Assembly (NCBI GenBank): GCA_963921825.1
Contig: OY997589.1
Coordinates: 77,670,523 to 77,734,522, forward strand
Direction: 5' to 3'
DNA: 64,000 bases
Source: Erodium maritimum
Taxonomy: Eukaryota; Streptophyta; Magnoliopsida; Geraniales; Geraniaceae
The first letter of the stretch is position 1. Each line of letters begins with the position of its first letter. Below are positions 10,535 to 22,189 of this stretch, in pieces. The notes beneath the pieces are model-generated. The model did not search any database, had not been told where the DNA came from, and worked only from the letters and a program-made list of their open reading frames with translations. Both the position numbers and the translations under genes were made by a program.

Positions 10535-12403
10535 CCTCGGCCGCTCCTCATCCCGAGTCCCCTCGCCTCCATCTCCGTCTCATCTTCTTCTTCCCCGAGT
10601 CAGACCCGCCGCCGTCGTCCTCACGACCCTCTCCCTCAATCCGAGCTCCCACCGCCTTCCACGCTCGTTAGCGGCCACTCTGACCTCCCTCCGGCCGTAG
10701 CAAGCCGGATCTACGGCGGAAGATGGTGCTCGGACCACGAGCCGTCGTCCCTTCCCAGCGTCGCCTTAGATCCAACGCGCCGAACCCTCCCCGCCGTCGT
10801 CTGTCTTCTCCGCCGTCTCTTCATCTCTTTTTTCTTGAGTTTCCTTTCGTTCTGGTTCTGGTTGGTCGTGATTCAAAGACGTTGTTGGATCTGGGTCTTG
10901 GTCGAGTCAGAGGAGTAAAAGAAACTAAAATAAACGAATTTTAAAACTAAATCAACTTCAAAATTAAGAAGGTTTCAAAACAAGGTTTAAATCAAAGGAA
11001 CTGAAACAGTGACTGGATCGAATATGTGGTTTGATTTTTGGGACAATCGGACGTTTAAGCTGGACGTTAAATCGGACCTTGAACGGGATAAAAGTGGGAC
11101 ACTGAAATGGGTGCCTCGGGAACTGTGCCTCGAAAAACATGCACCGGGTTCCGAGTTCGGTGCGTGGGTGCTCGAACCCGATTCGTCGTAACCCCGCTTT
11201 TAGCCCATTCGAGTTTAAAAGACAACCGTTGAACTTAAATCGAAACCGTCGTGACCTTTTTAATTCAACTTTGAAACCAATTTTAATTATCACTTTTCGT
11301 GTTAAATTAGAGTCCGGCTTCGATCGAAGAGAAGACGGAGGTAGCAAGCCAGGATGTCAGCAGCTAGGAGACGTACCTGTTGCTCTTCGGTTGAGGTAGG
11401 GAAAGTAGCGGATAGCGGTTTAATTGCAGAAAGCTACTAGTATGCATGCTAGGAAATAATAAAACTTGAACGAGTATTTATATCAGATATTAACCGGACG
11501 AGTCGTAGTAACATGTAGGATGTGACTCACTAGTTAACTGCTTTATCCGTTTTCGATACTTGGGAATTGTCGTGCTGGTAGATCGGCCTTGTCGAGCCGT
11601 AGGTTGCCTGGTGATTGAATTGCCTGTTATTGTTTGAGATGCCTGTCGTGTGAGTCGGTGTCATTAGGGTTAATAGACAAGATTTAGTATATCCGTTGAG
11701 CATGTTGTTGATATGTATGGGCGAGTGTGCCGTGTTTGTGTTGATGTGAACCCTTGGTTGTGATATGGTCGGGTGAGTGATAGACCGACGTGACTGGTTG
11801 TGGTAACAATTGATGGGCTTGGTAAGCCGTGTTGTTGTGTATTATTATCTTGATGTGTGTTCCGAGCAGTTGTTTCCGGTATGGTACCTACGACCGAGGG
11901 GGTACGCCGGTGTAGGGTAGTACCTAGTCCGATGAGTGGTCTCAAGTATGCGCGGTCCCCCGGGTAGTGGTTCCGGTTGATAGCCTGCATCGAGGGGGTA
12001 GTCCGATGTGGGACGTCTAGGCCGACGGTTATGTGTTCTGCGCTCTGCCCAAAGGAGTTCCGGGAAAGTTGTTTCACCTGTCTTTTGCCCGAAGGACTTC
12101 CGGGAAAGAGGTCTAGGCCGATGGAGATTCTGGTATGACTATTTGAGATTGAGCCCCAGTTGTTTGACGGGATGATATCTAGGCCGATGATGTCCCGGTA
12201 CGATATGAGGGTGTCGGGCTGTGGAAAGCCGACCGAGTAGGGGACTACGGTACGGGACGTGTTGCACTTATACAATTTACTTTATGTTGATGACTTGTTA
12301 ATTGGCGTGATGGTTGATGTTTGTGCTGTTGGAGTGATTGTGGTTCTAAAGTGTGGTAAATCCTGAGTTGAGAATTGTGGTTACGAGTTCCGTTGGAATT
12401 TAG
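10535..12403 (+). repeat. Gypsy-type LTR J, left visible part (plus sense)
   Basis: From about 11300 onward this matches, in opposite orientation, the LTRs of gypsy element G: a GAGGTAGGGAAAGTAG block at about 11391, then CTAGTATGCATG and GGATGTGA blocks, then the hairpin repeats. The 10535-11330 part is GC-rich U3-like sequence with no convincing protein. The LTR begins left of the window, where copia D was inserted, and is interrupted again by copia B at 12404. The 201-codon minus-strand frame here (11670-12275) lies wholly within LTR repeats and is not treated as a gene. Confidence 0.7.
11888..12011 (+). repeat. Two 8-bp-stem / 11-nt-loop hairpins in LTR J
   Basis: Hairpin 1 (11888-11915) pairs CTAC(g)ACCG with CGGTGTAG around an 11-nt loop with one bulged G. 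Hairpin 2 (11985-12011) pairs CTGCATCG with CGATGTGG around an 11-nt loop starting AGGGGGTA. Hairpin 2 needs two G-U wobbles, which would pair in RNA but not as Watson-Crick DNA. Equivalent hairpins with other stem sequences occur in LTRs G and H. Confidence 0.55.
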
Positions 12404-14062
12404 TGTTAGTCTTAGTGCCCGTAGTTCAATCCTAAATGTCCAAATGTATATATTATCGTTAGCAATAAAATTAAAGCGGCTTTATATTACTTATGTGTTG
12501 GAGTAATATATCGATGTGTGCTCTGATCTATGCCCACCATGCGAATAGAACCATAGATCGAGATAGATCACACTCGATGGGTCCCTAGTCAACAAAGCTT
12601 CACTAGAAGCGACTAGTATGAAAGATGGCTCTTTATGGCTTACGTTCTGTTAGTCATTGGAATGGGATTCCGGAGTCTGATCATAGATATCATGTGGGAC
12701 ATGATATTGGACGACCCGCCCTGAATATGTGCCATAGATTAAGTCATGAACATATTCAGTGTTGTAGCTTGTCATGTATCCTTAGACCAAGGAGTCTTTG
12801 TGATCGCTATGTAGTCAACAACTGAGTTTGACCTGAGCCTAACGTTGTCCGTAATAGGGCTTCCATAACGGCCAAGATTGGCTTGGGGACGGGCTACATG
12901 AGTGACACGAAAGACGGCTAAGGGATTTATCCCTCATACTAAGGTATGGGAAAGATATCGGTTCTCGGCCACTTGATCGAGAGTGACTGGAAGAATAGCA
13001 TGGCCATGCACATGATACTGGGTATCATATCTTCAGTCATCTCACATATCAAGGAACGGTGATTGAGAATAATAAGGATGACGGCTCTATGCCTTATCTC
13101 AATCAGGATATCGGAGATAAAAGGATAATAACAGGGACGACGGAAAGGTTAGAATCGACAGGGTCGATTCGTTATGTAGTGTCAGGCAATACTAAAGTCT
13201 CGTTAGTTGCCACTTAAATAGGATCAAGTAAAATGGGATTTTACGTTGATCTATTGACATGCATAAACCTAAGGGTCACACCGGAGGATGAAACTCATTG
13301 ACACATTTATGGAGAATGGCCAAAAGGGAGTTGTCTCGGGACATGACCAAAACTGGGTTTTGGGTCATGTGCCCGTAAGTGAATAGGACTTTACGGATCG
13401 AGACAAGGCTTGGAGTCTTGGGATTGATCGCGTCGGATAATGTTGGACATTTCCGGTATGGAAGGCATGGAGGCGATGAGCGAATCACGGGACCTCGTTG
13501 GAAATGGTCACGGGCCATGTTCCAAGAGGCCCACGAAAGGCCCATGCAACCAAGGCCCATGGAACTAATTAATCAAGTCTTGATTAATTAGTACTAAGTA
13601 AGCAAGACAAGGATTAAGGTGTTGGTGATTCACCACCTAACCCAATCTTGTCTTGCCATACTTTGTCCTATTTACACCTTACTTGACACCATACTTGTCC
13701 CATGCCTTTAGTTGGACAAGTATGGGTTTTGTTATGTTTAAGTCATCTTTTTTCAACATAACAAACACAAGACAAGAATAGGAAACACATTTTCTCTCCC
13801 TCTTCCATGGCCATTTCGGGTTTGGCTAGTTTCCTCCTCCATTTTTGTGTTCTTGAGTCCTCAAAGAGAAGAACTACGTGGCTTTGATTCCCATGTGGAT
13901 ACGTAAGCGTCTTGGAGACTCAAGCCAATCATTCGTTAACCGGTGTTCTTGTTTTGGTAAGAACTAGTGCTGAATTTTTCTCTTGTTAATCCATTCTTTG
14001 TTAGTTGTTTCATGGTTCTAATTGTCTCTTGGTTTTCATTGATTTTCCGTTGCGAGTTGGTT
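12404..14062 (+). repeat. 5' LTR of copia element B, 3' end truncated
   Basis: It starts TGTTAG and matches the family to GCGAGTTGGTT. There it joins TT plus protease-region sequence instead of finishing with ACCTCGAGACCCAACA. About 29 bp are missing. Confidence 0.93.
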
Positions 14063-14064
14063 TT

Positions 14065-14921
14065 CATGACTGAATCTCACACATGCACTAATATATGGTG
14101 GCTGAAAGTAGGAGAGATTTGGAAAGCACGAAATGGACCTCAGAGTTGTGGCAACTGCTGTAGGATCCATGAGTCTTGCTTTGCCAAGAGGCCTTGTCTT
14201 AGTATTGTATAATGTATATTGCATACCTACTTTTAGTAGGAATATTATATCTGTATCCGTGTTTGACAAGGAAGGATATAATGTTAATATTGGAAATGGA
14301 GTTTTCAATGTTCTATGCAATGATATGTTTTATACCAGTACTGACATGGTTGGAGGATTGTACATATTAGATATGGGTAACAATGCCTCAAGTTCTATAT
14401 ATTCCGTTAATACCAAGAGGTCTAAATCCAACGATTTAAACCTAACTCTGTTATGGTACTGTCATTTGGGTCGCATAAACAAGAAGCGCCTATCAGCACT
14501 TCAGAAGTGCGGGCTTTCAGGTTCATTCGAATTCCATTCGATCGATAGGTGCAAGGTTTGTTTGATGGGCAAAATGACTAAAGTGCCCTTTATCGATCGC
14601 GATGAAAGGGCGGGTGAATTATTGGGGCTGATACACTCGAATGTGTGTAGACCAATAAGTTCACTTGCCAGGAGGGGTTTTAGCTACTTTATCACATTTA
14701 CTGATGATTACAGTAAATATGGTTATGTCTATTCGGTGAGACATAAGTCTGAAGCTTTTGATAAATTCAAAGAGTTTAAGACTATAGTAGAAAACCAGCT
14801 CGACAAAGGTATTAAGTCACTTCGATTGGATCGAGGTGGAAAATACTTGACCACAGAGTTATTAGATCATCTAAAAGAGGATGGGATCCTTTTGGAATGG
14901 ACTCCTCCTAGGTCACTGTAG
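14065..14921 (+). pseudogene. Protease end, pre-integrase and integrase remnant of element B
   Basis: A frame open from 14133 to 14921 (262 codons) covers the pre-integrase zinc region (WYCHLGRINKKRL...CKVCLMGKM) and integrase core (FITFTDDYSKYGYVYS, RLDRGGKYL). The first catalytic Asp is Asn (IHSNVCRP, about 14633). The second is kept (LDRGGKY). The frame ends at the family-wide TAG before the third catalytic residue, which is Lys (GVAKRRN, about 14930). This is one of the two best preserved copies of this region. Confidence 0.85.
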
Positions 14922-15099
14922 TTGAAAGGTGTAGCCAAACGGAGAAATCGGACATTGTTAGACAATGGTCTGTTCCATGATTAGTTGGACTGATCTCCCA
15001 ATCTCTTTTAGGGGTTTTGCTCTAGAGACGACCGCATTCATAGTGAATCGGGCTTCGACGAATGGTGTGGAAGGGACACCATTTTAAAAATGGTACGGG

Positions 15100-16441
15100 A
15101 TGATGCCCGCTTTGTCCTTCCTAAAGATTTGTGGTTGCGAGGCTTATGTGAAACATTTGGTTTCGACTAAGCTCGAAACAAGATCTGAGATATGCACCTT
15201 CGTGTGGTATCCCAAAGCAACAAGGGGATACTATTTCTACAATCCCAGTGAGAACATGGTGTTCGTCGCTTGGGGTGGGGTCTTTATGGAAAAGAAGTTT
15301 TGTTTCCAAAGACGTCATTGGGAGGACTGTGCATCTCGAAGAAATTCAGGATGGTACAGATCTAAACCAATTGGCAACCCAGTAGAAAGGAGCCAGAGAT
15401 TGTCGTAGAGTAAGAACCAATTCCTGTTACAATTCCGGAAGGTCCAAGGCGATTTGAAAGGATCAATCTTCCACCTCCAAGATATGGTATCCGGAGGTGA
15501 CAATGAAGTCATGGTGGATCACGATGATCCAGCCACCTTTCAGGAAGTCGTGGATGGGCCCAACTCCGAGTTATGGCTGGGAGCCATGAGGGAGGAAATG
15601 CAATCCATGTCGGACAACCGAGTCTGGGAACCGGTTGATCCCATCAATGGTGTGAGGACCATAGGATGCAAATGGATCTTCAAGGTGAAGATGGACATGG
15701 ACGGCAACCCTCTGACCTACAAAGCTCAACTGGTGGCGAAAGGTTATAGGCAGATCCAATGGATTGACTATGAGGAAACCTTCTCCTTAGTGGCTATGGT
15801 CAAAATCGATCCAAATTCTTCTTGACATAACTGCATATCATAATTACGATATATGGCAAGTGGATGTCAAAACCGCTTTCCTAAATGGAAATTTGACTGA
15901 GTACGTTTGTATGTCTCGGCCCAAAGGTTTTGACGATCCGAAGATTAAAGGAAAGATTTATAAGTTGTTGAAATCCATTTATGGATTGAAACGAACTTCT
16001 CGGAGTTGGATCCTTCGTTTTGATGAAGCTGTAATTGGATTTGGCTTAATCAAGAACGAGGATGAATCTTGCGTTTATAAGAAGGCTAGTGGGAGCAATA
16101 TTACCTTTCTGGTTCTCATTGAAAACGACATCCCAACCTTGCACGAGACTAAAGCTTGGTTGAGGAAGTGTTTTTCAATAAAGGACTTAGGCGATGCTTC
16201 TCATATCTTAAGGATTAAGATATGTAGAGATCGAACCAAGAGGGTCTTGGATTTAAGTCAGGGAACCTATGTGAACAAGGCATTGAGTAGGTTCTTAATG
16301 CTCGATTCAAAGAAAGGACTCTTACCCACTAGTCATGGCATTCATCTCAGCAAGACTCAGTGTCCTAAGACACCTGATGAGCTGAAAAGGATGATGAGAA
16401 TCCTATGCGCCTGGGGCCAGGATCGATCATATATGCCATGA
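15100..16441 (+). pseudogene. RT remnant of element B, lacking the Y-x-D-D box
   Basis: The three segments (15100-15408, 15454-15825, 15860-16441) correspond one for one to those of A. Motifs are CKWIFKVKMDMDGNPLTYK and DVKTAFLNGNL, then the same in-frame loss between FLVL and IENDIPTL (about 16108-16135). The breaks between segments fall at the same places as in A and C. Confidence 0.87.
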
Positions 16442-16539
16442 CATGTATGAGACCAGACGTCTCGTAAGCCTTATGTTGTACCAGTAGACATCATTCTAAC
16501 CCGGGGGAAAGATGATGCTGAACTAGTCGTCAAAGGATG

Positions 16540-17013
16540 AGTAGACGCTAGTTTTCCAAGACAAATCCAGATGACTTTAGAAGTCAATCAGGATATGTGT
16601 TTACGCTGAATGGCAGAGCTTTAGCTGGGAAAGCGTATAGCAAGATACCATTGGCGAATCTACGACAGAGGCCAAGTACATGGATGCTGCAGAGGCAGCT
16701 AAGGAGGCTATGTGGATTTGGAAATTCATGGCACGGCTGGGTGTAATTAAAAACCCATCCAGTCCGGTGAATCCATTTTGCGACAACACAAGGGCCATTG
16801 CGCAAGCTAAAAGCCTAGATCGCATAACAAATCCAAACATGTACTGCGGCGTATCCATCTCATCAGATAAATACTGAACTGAGGTGAAGTGAAGATAACC
16901 GATATTGCAATAGATGATAACATAGCCAACCCTTTGACTAAGGCAGTGTCACTGCCTGAACATGTTAGACATGTAAAGTCGATGGGGACATATTGGAGTT
17001 TAGATTGGAACTA
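16540..17013 (+). pseudogene. RNase H remnant of element B
   Basis: It is colinear with A 6100-6577. It contains EAAKEAMWIWKF (from 16680) and CDNTRAIAQAK, then the terminal SMGTYWSLDWN and stop. It is followed by the polypurine tract and the 3' LTR at 17029. Confidence 0.78.
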
Positions 17014-17028
17014 GGGCAAGTGGGAGAT

Positions 17029-18716
17029 TGTTAGTCTTAGTGCCCGTAGTTCAATCCTAAATGTCCAAATGTATATATCATCGTTAGCAATAAAATTAAA
17101 GCGGCTTTATATTACTTATGTGTTGGAGTAATATATCGATGTGTGCTCTGATCTATGCCCACCATGCGAATAGAACCATAGATCGAGATAGATCACACTC
17201 GATGGGTCCCTAGTCAACAAAGCTTCACTAGAAGCGACTAGTATGAAAGATGGCTCTTTATGGCTTACGTTCTGTTAGTCATTGGAATGGGATTCCGGAG
17301 TCTGATCATAGATATCATGTGGGACATGATATTGGACGACCCGCCCTGAATATGTGCCATAGATTAAGTCATGAACATATTCAGTGTTGTAGCTTGTCAT
17401 GTATCCTTAGACCAAGGAGTCTTTGTGATCGCTATGTAGTCAACAACTGAGTTTGACCTGAGCCTAACGTTGTCCGTAATAGGGCTTCCATAACGGCCAA
17501 GATTGGCTTGGGGACGGGCTACATGAGTGACACGAAAGACGGCTAAGGGATTTATCCCTCATACTAAGGTATGGGAAAGATATCGGTTCTCGGCCACTTG
17601 ATCGAGAGTGACTGGAAGAATAGCATGGCCATGCACATGATACTGGGTATCATATCTTCAGTCATCTCACATATCAAGGAACGGTGATTGAGAATAATAA
17701 GGATGACGGCTCTATGCCTTATCTCAATCAGGATATCGGAGATAAAAGGATAATGACAGGGACGACGGAAAGGTTAGAATCGACAGGGTCGATTCGTTAT
17801 GTAGTGTCAGGCAATACTAAAGTCTCGTTAGTTGCCACTTAAATAGGATCAAGTAAAATGGGATTTTACGTTGATCTATTGACATGCATAAACCTAAGGG
17901 TCACACCGGAGGATGAAACTCATTGACACATTTATGGAGAATGGCCAAAAGGGAGTTGTCTCGGGACATGACCAAAACTGGGTTTTGGGTCATGTGCCCG
18001 TAAGTGAATAGGACTTTACGGATCGAGACAAGGCTTGGAGTCTTGGGATTGATCGCGTCGGATAATGTTGGACATTTCCGGTATGGAAGGCATGGAGGCG
18101 ATGAGCGAATCACGGGACCTCGTTGGAAATGGTCACGGGCCATGTTCCAAGAGGCCCATGAAAGGCCCATGCAACCAAGGCCCATGGAACTAATTAATCA
18201 AGTCTTGATTAATTAGTACTAAGTAAGCAAGACAAGGATTAAGGTGTTGGTGATTCACCACCTAACCCAATCTTGTCTTGCCATACTTTGTCCTATTTAC
18301 ACCTTACTTGACACCATACTTGTCCCATGCCTTTAGTTGGACAAGTATGGGTTTTGTTATGTTTAAGTCATCTTTTTTCAACATAACAAACACAAGACAA
18401 GAATAGGAAACACATTTTCTCTCCCTCTTCCATGGCCATTTCGGGTTTGGCTAGTTTCCTCCTCCATTTTTGTGTTCTTGAGTCCTCAAAGAGAAGAACT
18501 ACGTGGCTTTGATTCCCATGTGGATACGTAGGCGTCTTGGAGACTCAAGCCAATCATTCGTTAATCGGTGTTCTTGTTTTGGTAAGAACTAGTGCTGAAT
18601 TTTTCTCTTGTTAATCCATTCTTTGTTAGTTGTTTCATGGTTCTAATTGTCTCTTGGTTTTCATTGATTTTCCGCTGCGAGTTGGTTCATCTCCAACCCT
18701 ACCTCGAGACCCAACA
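17029..18716 (+). repeat. 3' LTR of copia element B
   Basis: This is a full 1,688-bp LTR ending CCCAACA, followed by the right target duplication TTTAG (18717-18721). Confidence 0.95.
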
Positions 18717-18721
18717 TTTAG

Positions 18722-19100
18722 TTGTGTGCTGTACTAGTATGCCCTAATTGGAGGGTTACCCGTGGTAGTGAGCTCTTGCTTATAACCTTAACTACTTTTC
18801 CTACTGAGCGAAAGCTCACCCCTTACCTTGTTGTTTTCAGGTTCTAAGCGGGAAGTGTACTAGCCGGATGCTCGATGCTTGGGAGCTTACGAAGGTCCTA
18901 GGCTAGAGAGTCTAGTGATGTACAGTGTTTTTGAAATATTTATTGTCTTTACGGTTTACTCTAGCGTGGTTGATTCTTTTATTAAATTTTTTGAATTGCA
19001 AGCTATTATTTTAAGCTCTTTAACTTTACTGTCTTTTAAATTTTATTACTGTTTTAGTTCACGTCTCGAGTCCGGTCAAAACCGGATTTGGGGCGTGACA
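18722..19100 (+). repeat. Gypsy-type LTR J, right part
   Basis: LTR J continues after copia B. It ends with the gypsy-LTR signature GTCTCGAGTCCGGTCAAAAC...GGGGCGTGACA at 19100. The next bases (GGCAC) are not a primer site, so J is either a solo LTR or a 3' LTR. It contains the GNRA hairpin at 18815-18828 and an acceptor-like TTGTTTTCAG/G just after it. Confidence 0.75.
18815..18828 (+). promoter_or_regulatory. TGAGC-GAAA-GCTCA hairpin in LTR J
   Basis: A 5-bp stem closes a GAAA (GNRA-class) tetraloop. The same hairpin with loop GAAA, GTAA or GCAA is found in all the gypsy-type LTRs here (23978-23991, 29564-29577, 36885-36898, 39185-39198, 54363-54376) when read in the element's sense direction. 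Confidence 0.6.
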
Positions 19101-20040
19101 GGCACCCAAAGTATAAGCGCTTATGGAAGCTTTGCGGTCGTAGGGACACAAATTTTAGAAACTTTTTTATATATTCAGTAACTTTGTTTGAACAACGTTG
19201 ATGTGTAATGAATAATTTCAATGTCTGTATCAATTAGACTGTTGCTTGTGTCCAATTTGCAGGTTTATTTGATCATATTGCATGTTTAGGTTCACGATTT
19301 CTAAATATATTTTTAAAAATTTTGTTTCAAAACTTAGCCGACTCAGAAAAAACAATCCCGACTCAATAAATGAATCAGTAATGAATATTCAGAAATTTCA
19401 TTCCCGACCTAACAATTAAATCGGTAATGAAATTTCATTCCCGACACAATAATTAGGTCGGTATTAAATATTCTTATGAAATTTTAGGTCGGTATTAATT
19501 AGGTTGGTATTAAATATTAGGTCGGTATTAAATATTCTTACGAAATATTAGGTCGGTATTAATTAGGTCGGTAATGAAATTTCATTCTCGACAATTGCTC
19601 ATTCTAAGTTAACGGACGTTACTATCTAAGTGCTACCTTTAATTTTAAATTGTCTCAGTTCCATAAACTTTACTCCCATTTGAGTGTTGAAAATTGAATC
19701 CATTACTTTGCAAGAGAAGAAGGAAAGTAGATAACTTTGTCCATGTTTGAATTTCTGTATGTTGAGGTCTTGTGTGTGCTATTGTCTTACTGTGTCAAGG
19801 TCATCTGCAGGTCTATTACTGCTGATATAATTTTATATTTTCACTTCACTTGTTAACTTATGGCACAAGTAAATGTGTTTCATGTTCTTACTTGTTGAAA
19901 TTATCAGCTCAGAGAATGTTTGTGTATTTTCACTTCACTTGTTAACTTTTGTTATTGTCACTATTCTATCAACAAAAATCCAATGACGGGCCAAATAAAA
20001 TGGATTGTGAGTGCATAAAATGAAGAGTCGAAGAAGACGG
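19101..20040. other. Unclassified AT-rich stretch
   Basis: I recognise no gene here. The one notable structure is the motif array at about 19345-19590. Confidence 0.5.
19345..19590. repeat. Array of TTAGGTCGGTATTAA-type motifs in both orientations
   Basis: About nine copies of (T)AGGTCGGTA(A/T)T or its complement (CCCGACCTAA, CCCGAC) are interspersed with ATGAAATTTCATT, itself palindromic. The pattern resembles the subterminal repeats of plant CACTA or Mutator-like elements, but I see no terminal CACTA or long TIR. Confidence 0.45.
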
Positions 20041-22156
20041 ACAAATGAAAAAAGGGGATGTTCGGGGGGTGAACATGGTCGCGGACAGCTTGCTCAAGAG
20101 TGGGTGTTATGCGGTTCGTGAGACACTCAATCAGGTTTTGATCCTTTTTCAAAGATGGGTATTGTAATTGTTTTTTCAAAGAGGAGACGCTCCAGGTTGT
20201 TAGGCCATTGAACCAGTCCCATGCTAGTGTGACTTTGCTGTTTGGGTAAGATCCGACTGATGAACAGTTTGTGGGCTATACTTTAGATATTGGTTCTGTT
20301 TCAGCTGATGTAGGGCCTGTTGTGCATGGTCTTAAGGGTGGGATCAGTGGGAAAGAATCGGGTAGTCTCTCGAGCGGGCTACTTATAGGTAGTTCGTGTA
20401 AGGACGCTCTTGTCAAGCTCCACCCGAAACGTAAAAGTCGGCTCCAAAAGAGTTCTTCAACACCGATTTTGTCGAGTACCTCTTACTATCACATTCGTTC
20501 AGAGCTCGTTCTTTAAGTGGTGAAATAGTTGTTAATCCTTTTTTTGATCAGCAAAGTTTTATTAAGATCCAAGTTTTTGAAAAAAAAGATAACGACAAGG
20601 GTTCTGCCCTCATACAATTGAACCAAACACCAGAACCCCAGGGTCTAAGAAACTCCTCAAGATCCCCAATTACAGTCTAAGAACTGGATTTTACATACAT
20701 GAAGTACAACCAAATAATACAACTTGAGAATGCCTCATCGGCACCTCCAACCAGATCTACTTACCCAAACTAAGAGTACACCAAAGGTCTTGAAACCTAA
20801 AAATGACTAATTGAAGCAAACAATAAACCAAACAAAAGATCCACACAGGGACTAGGACTCATACCCAAGTAGATTTAACCACCTTGAAGAAAACCAAAGC
20901 CAACAAGGGCTTAAAATGAAAAAGATCAGAAAAAAGAACAAGGAGAGCAAGTACCCAGATAACCTCAAACTACCAAATCTTCAACTCCAAAAACCAGACC
21001 AATACCAAGCCAGTGGGGATAACCAACCACTCGGTCCTCCGTTACCCGAAGGTAACTCACCTCCAGCCAACACTAAGAGGCGATCCAACAGAGGAGAATC
21101 AGCATCAAACTAGATGCCGAGTGTATAAGTTACCCCCAAATCTGCCCCTACTCCCAAACCCCCTAATCGAACCCTACTGCCGCCGGCCAACACCGGGAAC
21201 TGCCAGTCTGACATCTCTGAAAATAGAGAAAAATGAGTTAATGGAGGAGAGACTTACCTGGTGGAAGGGCCCGAAAACTGGAACAGGTACCCACAACCAA
21301 GCCACAGATCTAAGCAAATAAAACTTGGCGAAGAGTGCTCCTCCACTTCAAATAATCTTCGGAACCAAACGCCAACCTGGAAAACCCCTCGTTAGTAGTC
21401 CACGCGCTCCGATGAGGCTCGGAACCCCAACGACCGAGAACAGAGGAAGAAGATAAAGTGGATCTGAGGTTGGAGGACTCAAAAGACCAAGATCTCTTCA
21501 CCTAAGGGAAGAACTGAAGCAAGGCAACCAAAAATACGACGATCCCCACCAGGAATGGTGGAAAAACATCTCCAACTCGCAGATCTGGAAAAAGGAAAGT
21601 TGTCGGCGTCGAAAGATGAGCGGTTGAAATCAAAGGGGACAGGATGGGAGGAAAAGATAACTAAAATGGAAAAGGAAAAGAGAAGAGGAAGGAAGCCACC
21701 GGCGTCGTCTCTGGTTTCCGAGGAAACCAGATGTAACACCGACGGCTTCAAAACAAGGGGGTTAGGGTTGTGAGGAAGAAGAGAGAAGCGAGAGAAAATT
21801 TTCTAGGAGAGAGTCTATTTAAGTTTGTGTCGTTTGGCATAATAGTTGTTAATCTTATCGACAATTGAAAGTAGGTTGCGTTCGCTCGTCAAACTAATAT
21901 CTCTCAGTCTACTAAAGAGAAACATTTTAACGACACGACTTTCACTTAGGAAAGCGAAGATCGGGTGACGGACGAGCGTTGATTTTTTTCCCCTTGGTTT
22001 TGGATTGTAAATCCTTTTTTGGGCTTTGACCAATTAGCTCTGTTGTAATCGTTGGTTTTGGCTTGGTCCATCTTAGACTCGATCCCCTCAGACCAAGTTC
22101 CTTACTTGGAATAGGTCTTTTTAATAAAATCTTGAGCTTATAGAAAAAAGAACAAA
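20040..22156 (+). mobile_element. Probable 3' end of a plus-strand LINE, split by a retroposon
   Basis: A short frame at about 20066-20150 reads VNMVADSLLKSG, resembling the end of a LINE-type RNase H. The stretch 21855-22156 is UTR-like and ends with AATAAAATCTTGAGC and an A-run (about 22128-22150), as LINE 3' ends do. The minus-strand retroposon 20538-21840 lies between the two halves, flanked by its own 14-bp duplication. The middle (20150-20537), including an 81-codon frame, is not recognised. Assignment to one LINE is inference. Confidence 0.35.
20538..21840 (-). mobile_element. Minus-strand retroposon with 14-bp target duplication
   Basis: The element is flanked by AATAGTTGTTAATC on both sides (20524-20537 and 21841-21854). 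Its left edge is a T-run preceded in sense by AATAAAACTTTGCTGATC, so it is a polyadenylated RNA copy inserted in minus orientation. Its sense 5' end is C/T-rich (CTCTCGCTTCTCTCTTCTTCC), like plant LINE or mRNA leaders. The longest minus-strand frame (21479-21751, 90 codons) has no recognisable domain. It could be a LINE-derived element or a processed transcript. Confidence 0.7.
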
Positions 22157-22189
22157 ATTTATATGATTATACCGATGATTTGCATCAAA

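Larger units (their letters stand above)
12404..18716 (+). mobile_element. Ty1/copia element B with a deleted 5' internal region
   Basis: The element is flanked by the perfect 5-bp duplication TTTAG (12399-12403 and 18717-18721) and sits in gypsy-type LTR J. The 5' LTR is 12404-14062 and the 3' LTR 17029-18716. The last ~29 bp of the 5' LTR, the primer site, the whole leader, gag and most of the protease region are gone. The internal sequence restarts at 14065, equivalent to 44485 in element C. What remains of pol carries the same lesions as A and C. Confidence 0.93.

Noticed and set aside
11670..12275. 201-codon minus-strand frame.
   Set aside because: Lies entirely in gypsy LTR J hairpin repeats and is antisense to the element; Ser/Thr/His/Arg composition follows from the repeats.
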